NCBI RefSeq assembly: GCF_013366925.1
Contig: NZ_JAALDK010000001.1
Span: 558,001-622,000, forward strand
DNA: 64,000 bases
Source of the DNA: Paraburkholderia youngii
GTDB taxonomy: Bacteria; Pseudomonadota; Gammaproteobacteria; Burkholderiales; Burkholderiaceae
Direction of reading: 5' to 3'
Made by a program: the position numbers and the translations under genes. Shown one piece after another: positions 55,541 to 64,000 of the stretch. The notes under the pieces are model-generated. The model saw only the letters and a program-made list of their open reading frames with translations. It searched no databases and was not told the origin of the DNA. The first letter of the stretch is position 1. Each line of letters starts with the position of its first letter.

Positions 55541-56290
55541 ATGGAAAAGACTCTCGACAAGCAGATCGCAATCGTAACGGGCGCATCGCGCGGCATCGGC
55601 CGTGCGATCGCGATGGAACTCGCGCGTCAGGGCGCGACGGTCATCGGCACCGCGACCAGCGAAAGCGGCGCGACGGCGATCACCGAGGCGTTCAAGGCGG
55701 CCGGGGTGAGCGGCCGCGGCGCGGTGCTCGACGTCAACGACGCGGCCGCGGCCGAAGCGCTTATCGACGGCACGGTCAAGGAATTCGGCGCGCTGAACGT
55801 GCTGGTGAACAACGCCGGCATCACGCAGGATCAACTGGCGATGCGCATGAAGGACGACGACTGGGACGCGGTGGTCGACACCAACCTGAAGTCGGTGTTC
55901 CGTCTGTCGCGTGCGGTGCTGCGCCCGATGATGAAAGCGAAGGGCGGTCGGATCATCAATATCACGTCGGTGGTCGGCTCGGCCGGCAACCCTGGCCAGA
56001 TCAACTACGCGGCCGCGAAGGCGGGCGTCGCGGGCATGACGCGCGCGCTCGCGCGCGAGATCGGCAGCCGTGGCATCACGGTCAATTGCGTGGCGCCTGG
56101 CTTCATCGATACCGACATGACCAAGGCGCTGCCCGAAGAGCAGCAGACCGTGCTGAAAACGCAGATTCCGCTCGGCCGTCTCGGCAGCCCGGAAGACATC
56201 GCGCACGCGGTCGCTTTCCTCGCGTCGCCGCAAGCGGGCTACATCACCGGCACGACGCTGCACGTGAACGGCGGCATGTACATGCAGTAA
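55541..56290 (+). CDS. fabG: 3-oxoacyl-ACP reductase FabG
   Basis: The 249-residue SDR has the NADPH motif VTGASRGIGRAIA, NNAGITQD and the catalytic triad Ser143, Tyr156 and Lys160. It ends with the usual GTTLHVNGGMYM. It performs the first reduction in each elongation cycle. Confidence 0.98.
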   Translation: MEKTLDKQIAIVTGASRGIGRAIAMELARQGATVIGTATSESGATAITEAFKAAGVSGRGAVLDVNDAAAAEALIDGTVKEFGALNVLVNNAGITQDQLAMRMKDDDWDAVVDTNLKSVFRLSRAVLRPMMKAKGGRIINITSVVGSAGNPGQINYAAAKAGVAGMTRALAREIGSRGITVNCVAPGFIDTDMTKALPEEQQTVLKTQIPLGRLGSPEDIAHAVAFLASPQAGYITGTTLHVNGGMYMQ

Positions 56291-56441
56291 CCAAATTCGG
56301 TTACTATCCGCGCCTTGATGCGTTCGCAGAAGCACGAGGCGCATGCGTTGACAGGAACCCGAAGCGCCGCTTTTTTGCCGGGTCAAACCTGATAAAATGC
56401 GCGCACCTGTATTTTTGAACTTCTTTTCCCTTGGAGGGGTA

Positions 56442-56681
56442 ATGGACAATATCGAACAGCGCGTCAAGAAGATCGTCGCGGAACAACTGGGCGTTGCGGA
56501 AGCGGAAATCAAGAACGAAGCGTCGTTCGTGAACGATCTGGGCGCCGACTCGCTCGACACCGTTGAGCTCGTGATGGCCCTCGAAGACGAATTCGGCATG
56601 GAAATTCCGGATGAAGAAGCCGAGAAGATCACCACCGTTCAGCAAGCGATCGACTACGCTCGCGCGAACGTCAAGGCCTAA
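56442..56681 (+). CDS. acpP: Acyl carrier protein
   Basis: The 79-residue acidic protein has the phosphopantetheine site Ser37 in [15 protein letters not shown]. The TTGGAGGGG ribosome site is very strong, as expected for an abundant protein. The ATG at 56442 is the canonical start. Confidence 0.99.
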
Positions 56682-56936
56682 GGTCATTCGCGCCTGCGTT
56701 TCTGCACGGGTCGCGCATGACGCCCTGCCGTGCCGCTTGCCGGCGCCAGCAGGGTCGGCGCTATGGGGTGTGTCCATTGACACGCCATACGCCACGCCGC
56801 TTGCCACGCAGGAGCCAGCGATGTTGACAGCGCAACTTTCCGCGCGATTGCCGACTTAAACAGCCACAGGGCACACAGGGCGATTCCTGTGGGCGCTGTG
56901 GCTTTTGCTTTTGTCATCTATGAAAAAGGGGTTACC

Positions 56937-58175
56937 GTGAGCCGCCGTCGTGTTGTTGTTACAGGCCTGGGGCTGATTTCGCCTGTTGGCAATAATGTTG
57001 CCGATGGCTGGGCCAATCTGGTCGCCGGCAAGTCTGGGATTGCCAATATCACGAAGTTCGATGCGTCGAACTTCTCGACTCGTTTCGCCGGCGAGGTGAA
57101 GGGCTTCAATATCGAGGACTACATCCCCGGTAAGGAAGCGCGCCACATGGATACGTTCATCCACTACGGCGTGGCCGCGGGCATCCAGGCCATGCAGGAC
57201 AGCGGGCTCGAAGTCACCGACGAGAATTCGGAGCGCATTGGCGTGGTGGTCGGTTCGGGCATCGGCGGTCTGCCGATGATCGAAATCACCCAAACCGAAT
57301 TGCTCAATCGCGGCCCGCGCCGCATTTCGCCGTTCTTCGTGCCGGCTTCGATCATCAACATGATCTCCGGCCACCTGTCGATCAAGTTCGGCATCAAGGG
57401 TCCGAATCTGTCGATCGTCACCGCGTGCACGACCGGTCTGCACTGCATCGGCGAGGCTTCGCGCCTGATCGAATACGGCGACGCCGACGTGATGATTGCC
57501 GGCGGCGCGGAATCGACCGTGTCCCCGCTCGGTATCGGCGGCTTTGCGGCGGCGCGCGCGCTGTCGCAACGCAATGACGATCCGGCAACCGCTAGCCGTC
57601 CGTGGGACAAGGACCGCGACGGCTTCGTGCTCGGCGAAGGCGCGGGCGTGATGGTGCTCGAAGAATACGAGCACGCGAAGGCGCGTGGCGCGAAGATCTA
57701 CGCGGAAATCGGCGGCTACGGCATGAGCGGCGATGCGTACCACATGACCGCGCCGCTCGAAGACGGCGACGGCGCACGCCGCTGCATGCTCGCAGCGCTG
57801 AAGAACGCGGGCATCAACGGCGATCAGGTGAACTACCTGAACGCGCACGGCACGTCCACGCCGCTCGGCGATCTGGCGGAAACGACCGGCATCAAGCGGG
57901 CGTTCGGCGACCACTCGAAGGACATGGTCGTCAATTCGACCAAGTCGATGACGGGCCACCTGCTGGGCGGCGCCGGCGGTCTGGAGTCGGTGTTCACGGT
58001 GCTCGCCGTGCATCACCAGGTCTCGCCTCCGACCATCAACATCTTCAACCAGGACCCGGCCTGCGATCTCGATTACTGCGCAAACACCGCGCGGGACATG
58101 AAGATCGACGTCGCGCTGAAGAACTCGTTTGGGTTCGGCGGTACGAACGGCACGCTGGTGTTCAAGCGCGCCTGA
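56937..58175 (+). CDS. fabF: 3-oxoacyl-ACP synthase II (FabF)
   Basis: The 412-residue protein has a GTG start with AAGGGG. The thiolase-fold triad is Cys164 ([10 protein letters not shown]), His305 (LNAHGTSTP) and His342 ([12 protein letters not shown]). It elongates acyl-ACP, including unsaturated chains. The 255-bp gap after acpP holds no gene. Confidence 0.98.
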   Translation: MSRRRVVVTGLGLISPVGNNVADGWANLVAGKSGIANITKFDASNFSTRFAGEVKGFNIEDYIPGKEARHMDTFIHYGVAAGIQAMQDSGLEVTDENSERIGVVVGSGIGGLPMIEITQTELLNRGPRRISPFFVPASIINMISGHLSIKFGIKGPNLSIVTACTTGLHCIGEASRLIEYGDADVMIAGGAESTVSPLGIGGFAAARALSQRNDDPATASRPWDKDRDGFVLGEGAGVMVLEEYEHAKARGAKIYAEIGGYGMSGDAYHMTAPLEDGDGARRCMLAALKNAGINGDQVNYLNAHGTSTPLGDLAETTGIKRAFGDHSKDMVVNSTKSMTGHLLGGAGGLESVFTVLAVHHQVSPPTINIFNQDPACDLDYCANTARDMKIDVALKNSFGFGGTNGTLVFKRA

Positions 58176-58181
58176 TCACGG

Positions 58182-58700
58182 GTGACGCATCAGTTCGCGA
58201 CGCCGGCTTCGCCGGCGCTTTCCCCCGCACCGGCAACGTTGAGCAGGACGACGCAGCGGATTGCGTTGCGTCGCTCTGTCGCAATGCGTGCCGCGGCGGG
58301 GGCGTTCGTGCTGATTGCGACGTTAGCCGTTTATACCTGCCTCGCGCCGCGCTTGGGCGCGTGGCAGGCCGCTGCGTTGACGCTCGCCGTCGCAGCGGTC
58401 CTTGCACTGTGCGCGGCTAGGCATGACGCGGCGCAGCCAACCGCGCTGCATATCGCGATGGGTGAGATTTCCGCCTGGAACCGCGCAGGTGAATTGCTCG
58501 CGCGAGGTCGCGTCGTCGGTTGCGCGCAGTGGAGCAGCCGTTTGTTGGTGCTCGCGCTCGCGCCCGAGAGTGGTCGAAGGCGTGGCCTCATGCGTGCGCC
58601 GCTGGGCCGTACGCGCTCCCTGCTGCTCGCCGCCGACGCGCTGCCGCCCAATGTTTTCCGCGAACTTTCCGTGCTGGGCCGGCGTGCGGCCGGCGCCTGA
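58182..58700 (+). CDS. Inner-membrane protein between fabF and rpoE (YgfX/CptA-like, tentative)
   Basis: The 172-residue protein has a GTG start 6 bp after the fabF stop and no strong ribosome site; a later start is possible. One or two hydrophobic segments (about 35-78; LGAWQAAALTLAVAAVLALC) are followed by a soluble part. The end, LLAADALPPNVFRELSVLGRR, resembles the C-terminal pattern of YgfX-type proteins. YgfX genes elsewhere sit near rpoE. Identity is uncertain. Confidence 0.6.
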   Translation: MTHQFATPASPALSPAPATLSRTTQRIALRRSVAMRAAAGAFVLIATLAVYTCLAPRLGAWQAAALTLAVAAVLALCAARHDAAQPTALHIAMGEISAWNRAGELLARGRVVGCAQWSSRLLVLALAPESGRRRGLMRAPLGRTRSLLLAADALPPNVFRELSVLGRRAAGA

Positions 58701-58702
58701 CT

Positions 58703-58734
58703 GTAACGACTGTAACCGCTGTTACCGTAGTAAC
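58703..58734 (+). repeat. Four GT(A/T)AC motifs at exact 9-bp spacing upstream of rpoE
   Basis: GTAAC at 58703, 58712 and 58730 and GTTAC at 58721 are each followed by four variable bases. They lie 20-50 bp upstream of TACAAT (58756-58761), the likely rpoE -10, where a -35 would otherwise be. This is a possible regulator-binding array. Confidence 0.5.
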
Positions 58735-58801
58735 GTGCCCTCACGAGGGGGACGCTACAATGGTCCCCCGCCATGCGCCCTATAGTTAACGGATTTATCA
58801 G

Positions 58802-59401
58802 GTGAGCGAAAAAGAAATTGATCAGGTGCTGGTCGAACGCGTCCAGAAGGGCGACAAGGCCGCGTTCGAGCTTCTGGTCTCCAAATACCACCGCAAGATT
58901 CTCCGGCTGATCTCGCGTCTCGTGCGGGACCCCGCCGAAGTCGAAGACGTCGCACAGGACGCATTTATCAAGGCGTATCGCGCGTTGCCGCAGTTTCGCG
59001 GCGAGTCGGCGTTTTATACGTGGTTGTACCGGATTGCGGTCAATACCGCGAAGAACTACCTTGCCACCCAAGGCCGGCGCGCGCCGACCTCGACCGAAGC
59101 GGATGCTGAAGAAGCTGAAACTTTCTCCGACGCTGACCAACTAAGGGATATCAACACGCCTGAGTCGATGTTGATGAGCAAGCAGATCGCCGAGACGGTC
59201 AATGCTGCGATGGCGGTTTTACCGGAAGAATTGCGCACCGCCATTACTCTTCGAGAAATTGAGGGTTTGAGCTACGAGGAAATCGCTGAGATGATGGGTT
59301 GCCCGATTGGCACAGTCAGATCACGAATTTTCCGCGCTCGCGAAGCCATTGCGGCAAAATTGCGACCGTTGCTTGACACACCCGAAGGCAAGCGCTGGTA
59401 G
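58802..59401 (+). CDS. rpoE: RNA polymerase sigma factor RpoE (sigma-E/AlgU)
   Basis: The 199-residue ECF sigma factor has a GTG start. Region 2 is KYHRKILRLISRLVRDPAEVEDVAQDAFIKAYRAL (motif DVAQDAFIKAY), and region 4 is LPEELRTAITLREIEGLSYEEIAEMMGCPIGTVRSRIFRARE (motif GCPIGTVRSRIFRA). It controls the envelope-stress regulon. RseA and RseB follow immediately. Confidence 0.97.
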   Translation: MSEKEIDQVLVERVQKGDKAAFELLVSKYHRKILRLISRLVRDPAEVEDVAQDAFIKAYRALPQFRGESAFYTWLYRIAVNTAKNYLATQGRRAPTSTEADAEEAETFSDADQLRDINTPESMLMSKQIAETVNAAMAVLPEELRTAITLREIEGLSYEEIAEMMGCPIGTVRSRIFRAREAIAAKLRPLLDTPEGKRW

Positions 59402-59494
59402 AGGTTTTTGAACGTCCGGCAGGCTTGGCGGGGCAGCGGCGCAATATCTGGATTAGTGGTGTCACTACGGGGTATTTGGAAGATGGGGAGCATC

Positions 59495-60109
59495 ATGGGG
59501 TCGGTCTCGATGCAATCGCAAGCGGGCTCGCGCGGCGAGCGTCTGTCCGCTTTCGTCGACGGTGAATTGTTTGGCGAAGAGCATCTGAATCTGGACAAGT
59601 TTCTTGCGGAACTGGACGGCGATGATCGCGCCGCCTGGTCGAGCTACCACCTGATCGGCGACGCGCTACGTTCCGACGATCTGGCAGTCAGCCCCGCACG
59701 GAGCAGCGCCTTTCTCAGCGGTTTTGCCGCGCGCCTCGAAAGCGAGCCGCATGTGCTGGCGCCAGCCGCCGCGTCCGCGTCGGTCACGCGCCGCCTGCTC
59801 GGGCTGCGCCGGCGAGTCGTGCCGGCTTTTGCCGTCGCTGCCGCGGCCGCTACCTTGACCTGGATCGTCGTGCCGCAGCTGCAGGGCGCGCCGGGTGGTC
59901 CGGGTGCCCAGCTCGCTTCGCTACAATCGCACGCCGACCCGGTGCAGCGTGTCGCCATGGCCTCGGTGCCCGCGCAAGACTCCAACATCATTCGCGACGC
60001 GAGCCTCGATCAATACCTCGAAGCTCATCAGCAATTCGCGCAGCAACCGGCGCTGGCAGGCTCGATGCCGGTGATTCGCGCTGCCTCAGTCTCCACGCAG
60101 GGCCAATAG
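59495..60109 (+). CDS. rseA: Anti-sigma-E factor RseA
   Basis: The 204-residue protein starts at MGSVSMQSQAGSRGERLSAF with GGGGAG upstream. The N-terminal anti-sigma domain (RLSAFVDGELF; DDRAAWSSYHLIGDALRSDD) precedes one transmembrane helix (about 108-127; VVPAFAVAAAAATLTWIVVP) and a periplasmic C-terminus. It binds and holds RpoE at the inner membrane. Confidence 0.94.
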   Translation: MGSVSMQSQAGSRGERLSAFVDGELFGEEHLNLDKFLAELDGDDRAAWSSYHLIGDALRSDDLAVSPARSSAFLSGFAARLESEPHVLAPAAASASVTRRLLGLRRRVVPAFAVAAAAATLTWIVVPQLQGAPGGPGAQLASLQSHADPVQRVAMASVPAQDSNIIRDASLDQYLEAHQQFAQQPALAGSMPVIRAASVSTQGQ

Positions 60110-60113
60110 TTTG

Positions 60114-61154
60114 ATGCAGACTCCGCGGTTCAATAAAACGACTATCTGGGGGCGGTTGCCAGCATTTCTGTTCTGTGCAGCCGTGTTGTTGTCCGCTACA
60201 CCGCGGGTCTTCGCTCAAGACGATCCGGTCGTCGCCCGTCGCACGGCCGCCGAACTGCTCGACCGCATCCATCAGGCCGCCCAACAGCAGAACTACGAGG
60301 GCGCCTTCGTCTATCAGCGCGGCAATTTCGTGCAGACGTCGCACATTGCGCATTACTCCACGCATACGGACGGCGAGTTCGAGCAGCTCGAAAGCCTCGA
60401 CGGCAAGCCGCGCAAAATGCTGCGCCACAACGACGACATGTACACGTTCCTGCCGGAACGGCGTATCGTGGTCTTCGAAAAGCGGCAGAACAAGGATTCA
60501 TTCCCCGCGCTGCTGTCCGTGAACGGCGAGCAGGTACTGTCCGTCTACGAGCCGAAGATGCTGGGTGATGACCGCGTCGCGGGCGTCGACAGTCTGGTGA
60601 TGGAACTGGATCCGAAAGACGCGTACCGGTTCGCGTACAAGCTTTGGGCCGACAACAAGACCGGTCTGCTGCTGCGCGCGCAGACGCTCGACCCGAGCGG
60701 CCAGGTGCTCGAGCAACTGTCGTTTTCGCAGGTCCGCATCGGCGTGCCGGTCGACAAAGCGGGCATCGTCAACGGCATTCGCAATCTCACGGGCTGGACG
60801 GTCGTGCGTCCGCCAGTCGAGCCGGTCGACATGGCCGCGCAGGGTTGGCTAATCAATCCGTCGGTGCGGGGTTTTCATATCATCCGTCAGTTGCGCCGTC
60901 CGATGGCGTCGCGCGAGGCGGGGCAGCCGCCGATCCCGGTCGACCAGGCCGTGTTTTCCGACGGCCTCGCGGCGATTTCGGTTTTCGTCGAGCCGGTCGA
61001 GAACAACACGCGCAAAGAGGGCACGGGCGATAGCGGCGCGACGCACGTCCTGGTCAAGCGTCAGGGTGACTTCTGGATTACCCTGCTCGGTGAGGTGCCC
61101 CAAACCACATTGCAGCAATTCGCGTCTGCCATAGAATACAAAGCTCCGAAGTAA
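60114..61154 (+). CDS. rseB: RseB/MucB periplasmic regulator of sigma-E
   Basis: The 346-residue precursor has a signal peptide ending RVFA-Q (about 34). The LolA-like domain (NYEGAFVYQRGNFVQTSHIA) and C-terminal domain match MucB/RseB, which protects RseA from DegS and senses lipopolysaccharide. It lies 4 bp after rseA. The start is ATG at 60114, three bases after an in-frame TTG. Confidence 0.95.
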   Translation: MQTPRFNKTTIWGRLPAFLFCAAVLLSATPRVFAQDDPVVARRTAAELLDRIHQAAQQQNYEGAFVYQRGNFVQTSHIAHYSTHTDGEFEQLESLDGKPRKMLRHNDDMYTFLPERRIVVFEKRQNKDSFPALLSVNGEQVLSVYEPKMLGDDRVAGVDSLVMELDPKDAYRFAYKLWADNKTGLLLRAQTLDPSGQVLEQLSFSQVRIGVPVDKAGIVNGIRNLTGWTVVRPPVEPVDMAAQGWLINPSVRGFHIIRQLRRPMASREAGQPPIPVDQAVFSDGLAAISVFVEPVENNTRKEGTGDSGATHVLVKRQGDFWITLLGEVPQTTLQQFASAIEYKAPK

Positions 61155-61191
61155 CCCTTCCGAATCCTGAAATCCCTCGGCTTGCTACGAT

Positions 61192-62709
61192 ATGACGACT
61201 TTCTCGGTGCGCAAATTCCTCGCGGCCGTAGTGGTGGCGGCGTGTTTGCCGCTTGTGCCGCATATGGCATCAGCGGCTCCCGCTGCCAATCTGCCCGACT
61301 TCACTGACCTCGTCGACAAGGTAGGCCCGGCGGTCGTCAATATTCGCACGACAACGCGCGTGTCGAACGGTAGTTCCCGCGGCGGCCTGCCGCCGGGTAT
61401 GGACGACGGCGATATGTCGGAGTTCTTCCGGCGCTTCTTCGGGATTCCGTTGCCGCAGTCACCGCAATCACCGCGCGGTGGTGATAACGGCGGTGGCGGT
61501 GGAGGGGGCGGCAGCGGCGGCAGCCCGGATTCACAGGACAACACCGACCCCGAACAGAACAGCGGGGTGGGCTCGGGCTTCATCCTGTCGGCGGACGGCT
61601 ACGTGATGACCAACGCTCACGTCGTCGACGACGCGGATACGATCTACGTGACGCTGACCGACAAGCGCGAATTCAAGGCGAAGCTGATCGGGGTCGACGA
61701 CCGTACCGACGTCGCGGTCGTGAAGATCAACGCGTCGAATCTGCCGACCATCACGATCGGCGATTCAAACAAGGTGCGCGTCGGCGAATGGGTCGTCGCG
61801 ATCGGGTCGCCGTTCGGTCTCGAAAACACGGTGACGGCCGGTATCGTCAGCGCGAAGGGACGCGACACCGGCGACTACCTGCCGTTCATCCAGACCGACG
61901 TAGCCGTCAATCCGGGCAACTCGGGCGGCCCGCTAATCAACATGCAAGGCGAAGTGATCGGCATCAATTCGCAGATTTACAGCCGCACCGGCGGTTTCAT
62001 GGGCATTTCGTTCGCGATTCCGATCGACGAAGCGATGCGGGTGGCCGATCAGCTGAAGAGTTCGGGCAAGGTGGTGCGCGGCCGCATCGCGGTGGCGATC
62101 GGTGAAGTGACGAAAGACGTCGCCGATTCGCTCGGCTTGCCGAAGGCGCAGGGCGCGCTCGTCAGCAGCGTCGAGCCGGGCGGCCCGGCCGACAAGGCCG
62201 GCGTGCAGCCGGGCGACATCATCCTGAAGTTCAACGGTCATTCGGTCGACACCGCCACGGACCTGCCGCGCATGGTCGGCGATACGAAGCCGGGCACGAA
62301 GACGTCGATCTCGATCTGGCGCAAGGGTCAGACGCGCGAACTGCCGATCACGATCTCGGAAATGCAGTCGGACAAGGTCGCGAAAGCGGATCAGAAGAAG
62401 CCACAGGCGCCGAAGCAGCGCGCGACCAACGCGCTTGGCATCGCGGTCAGCGACATTCCCGCCGATCAGCAGAAAGCGCTGAAGATTCAGAATGGCGTGC
62501 AGATCGACGCGGTCGACGGTCCGGCAGCCCGTGTCGGGCTCCAAAAGGGCGACATCATCCTGCGGGTTGGCGACATGGATGTGACGAGCGCGAAACAGTT
62601 CGACGAACTGACCTCACACCTCGATTCGCAGAAGATGGTCGCGTTGCTGGTGCGTCGCGGCGACAACACGCAGTTTGTGCCGATCCGTCCGCGCAGCGCG
62701 CAGAAATGA
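61192..62709 (+). CDS. degP: Do-family serine protease (DegP/MucD)
   Basis: The 505-residue precursor has a signal peptide ending ASA-A. Catalytic residues are His143 (TNAHVVDD), Asp173 (RTDVAVVK) and Ser244 (NPGNSGGPL). Two PDZ domains follow (about 280-390 and 420-500). A poly-Gly stretch (about 100-110) forms the usual variable LA loop. It degrades misfolded periplasmic proteins and belongs to the rpoE operon. Confidence 0.97.
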   Translation: MTTFSVRKFLAAVVVAACLPLVPHMASAAPAANLPDFTDLVDKVGPAVVNIRTTTRVSNGSSRGGLPPGMDDGDMSEFFRRFFGIPLPQSPQSPRGGDNGGGGGGGGSGGSPDSQDNTDPEQNSGVGSGFILSADGYVMTNAHVVDDADTIYVTLTDKREFKAKLIGVDDRTDVAVVKINASNLPTITIGDSNKVRVGEWVVAIGSPFGLENTVTAGIVSAKGRDTGDYLPFIQTDVAVNPGNSGGPLINMQGEVIGINSQIYSRTGGFMGISFAIPIDEAMRVADQLKSSGKVVRGRIAVAIGEVTKDVADSLGLPKAQGALVSSVEPGGPADKAGVQPGDIILKFNGHSVDTATDLPRMVGDTKPGTKTSISIWRKGQTRELPITISEMQSDKVAKADQKKPQAPKQRATNALGIAVSDIPADQQKALKIQNGVQIDAVDGPAARVGLQKGDIILRVGDMDVTSAKQFDELTSHLDSQKMVALLVRRGDNTQFVPIRPRSAQK

Positions 62710-62978
62710 CAAAGACAGCATCGCTCACGCTCTATGGGCGCGCGTGGTGCCATCTGTGCGAGGACATGCGCGCCGCGCTCGAGCCGTTGCTGGCCGAGTT
62801 CGGTGCGCAACTGGCGGTGATCGACGTCGACAGCGATCCGTTGCTCGAAGCGCGTTACAACGAGTGGGTGCCGGTGCTGGTATGCGATGGCGTCGAGTTG
62901 TGCCACTACCATCTCGACGAAGCGCGAGTGCGCGCAGCATTGGCGGCGCATGCGTCGCGTGTGGCCGCGGCGTCCTGA
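62706..62978 (+). CDS. Glutaredoxin-family protein
   Basis: The 90-residue thioredoxin-fold protein has a redox motif CHLC (15-18) in LYGRAWCHLCEDM and the cis-Pro segment WVPVLVCDG. It is the DUF836 type commonly found between degP and lepA. It overlaps degP by ATGA. Confidence 0.9.
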   Translation: MTKTASLTLYGRAWCHLCEDMRAALEPLLAEFGAQLAVIDVDSDPLLEARYNEWVPVLVCDGVELCHYHLDEARVRAALAAHASRVAAAS

Positions 62979-63205
62979 TTTACATCCGCGCGGCATGGCG
63001 ATTCGCGCGATCCATGCGCGGATTGTCGCGACTCGCCGCGATGCGCAGGGTAAATTTCTCGCATCTTCTACGCCGTCTTGAGGCCCGCGCTATGCAAGAT
63101 GCGCCGGCCGAGGGGCTTTTCGGCTAAAATAGATAGGTTTTTCACCTACTTACAAGGCGTGCTCCGCTATTGTCCGGGCGCGCCTTTTCGCTTGATCGGC
63201 ACTGA

Positions 63206-64000
63206 ATGGATCATATTCGTAACTTCTCGATCATTGCGCACATCGACCATGGCAAGTCGACGCTCGCCGATCGCATCATCCAGATTTGTGGTGGTCTGTC
63301 CGACCGCGAGATGGAAGCTCAGGTGCTCGACTCGATGGATCTCGAGCGCGAGCGCGGCATTACCATCAAGGCGCAAACCGCCGCGTTGTCGTATCGCGCG
63401 CGCGACGGCCGAGTCTACAACCTGAACATGATCGACACCCCCGGGCACGTCGACTTCTCGTACGAAGTCAGCCGCTCGCTGTCCGCGTGCGAAGGTGCGC
63501 TGCTCGTCGTCGACGCGAGCCAGGGCGTGGAGGCGCAAACAGTCGCCAACTGCTACACGGCCATCGAACTCGGCGTCGAAGTGGTGCCGGTGTTGAACAA
63601 GATCGATCTGCCGGCGGCGAACCCCGAAAACGCGATCGCCGAGATCGAGGACGTGATCGGCATCGATGCGACCGACGCCACACATTGCAGCGCGAAGACC
63701 GGCCTCGGCGTCGAAGACGTGCTCGAAGCGCTGATCGCGAAAGTACCGCCGCCGAAGGGCGATCCGGAAGCGCCGCTGCAGGCGCTCATCATCGACTCGT
63801 GGTTCGACAACTACGTCGGTGTCGTGATGCTCGCGCGCATCGTCAACGGCACGCTGCGCCCGAAGGACAAGATCCGCCTGATGGCAACCGGCGCGCAGTA
63901 TCCGGTGGAACATATCGGCGTGTTCACGCCGAAGTCGAAGAATCTCGAATCGCTGTCGGCGGGGCAGGTGGGCTTCATCATCGCCGGCATCAAGGAACTC
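63206..64000 (+). CDS. lepA: Elongation factor 4 (LepA), 3' truncated by window edge
   Basis: The first 265 residues are present, running off the window. [20 protein letters not shown] has the G1 loop; RGITIKAQ (G2), DTPGHVDF (G3) and NKIDLP (G4) follow in order. LepA is a ribosome-associated GTPase. TAAAATAGATAGG about 80 bp upstream may be its -10 region. Confidence 0.97.
   Translation, partial: MDHIRNFSIIAHIDHGKSTLADRIIQICGGLSDREMEAQVLDSMDLERERGITIKAQTAALSYRARDGRVYNLNMIDTPGHVDFSYEVSRSLSACEGALLVVDASQGVEAQTVANCYTAIELGVEVVPVLNKIDLPAANPENAIAEIEDVIGIDATDATHCSAKTGLGVEDVLEALIAKVPPPKGDPEAPLQALIIDSWFDNYVGVVMLARIVNGTLRPKDKIRLMATGAQYPVEHIGVFTPKSKNLESLSAGQVGFIIAGIKEL

Noticed and set aside
56348..56398. 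TTGACA and TAAAAT as an acpP promoter
   Set aside because: They are separated by 39 bp, far from the 16-18 bp needed.

Overview
The window is high-GC chromosomal DNA from a betaproteobacterium, most likely Burkholderia sensu lato (Burkholderia/Paraburkholderia/Caballeronia). The evidence is the block rpmF-plsX-fabH-fabD-fabG-acpP-fabF-rpoE-rseA-rseB-degP-lepA, the divergent rne/rluC pair, the moaA-mobA-moeA set and the general style of the proteins. The species cannot be named from the sequence alone. Most of the window is ordinary core genome. One accessory block, about 1.9-11.8 kb, stands out.

Layout. 0-1.8 kb: 3' part of pmbA, convergent with folA. 1.9-11.8 kb: a leftward operon of seven exported or outer-membrane proteins plus a sigma-54 activator, with a second, closely related sigma-54 activator transcribed divergently. 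I read this as a Fap-type functional amyloid secretion system. Two proteins carry exactly three imperfect repeats of the form GN(I/V/L)G(V/I)N(V/I)A-x-G-x-x-N-x-Q-x-N (FapB- and FapC-like). They are followed in order by a periplasmic C39-type cysteine protease (FapD-like), an exported protein in the FapE position and a coiled-coil plus beta-barrel outer-membrane protein (FapF-like). Two small exported proteins precede them. A sigma-54 (-24/-12) promoter sits 28 bp upstream of the first start codon. 12-17 kb: thyA, a FecR/tryptophan-rich secreted protein with a Pro/Gln repeat tail, an ArsR-type regulator, a 46-residue lipoprotein and a hotdog thioesterase. 17.6-25.4 kb: fumC, a phospholipase D lipoprotein, a BASS transporter, a MATE pump, an S4 RNA-binding protein and two Lys/Ala-rich exported proteins. 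25.4-31.5 kb: a UvrD/Rep helicase under a probable LexA box, an unknown conserved protein, azlCD, an AraC regulator and creA. 31.6-38.9 kb: two identical tRNA-Asn genes, fdxA, pncB, lutC, a Na+/H+ antiporter, a 2-hydroxyacid dehydrogenase, rmuC and a small membrane protein. 39-42.2 kb: moeA, mobA and moaA (molybdenum cofactor). 42.4-50.9 kb: rne, rluC, a HAD phosphatase, a Rieske protein, an S49 peptidase, a tetrapyrrole-methylase-type methyltransferase and maf. 51-58.7 kb: yceD (DUF177), rpmF and type II fatty-acid synthesis genes. 58.8-64 kb: the rpoE envelope-stress operon, a glutaredoxin-like protein and the start of lepA.

How the genes work together. In the amyloid block, a VpsR-type activator, probably responsive to c-di-GMP by analogy with its family, would drive sigma-54 transcription of fibre subunits, a processing protease and a secretion pore. 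The last gene of the operon is another activator of the same type, so the circuit looks self-reinforcing. In the core part, rpmF-fab couples ribosome and membrane synthesis, rpoE-rseAB-degP handles periplasmic misfolding, and moaA-mobA-moeA builds the molybdenum cofactor.
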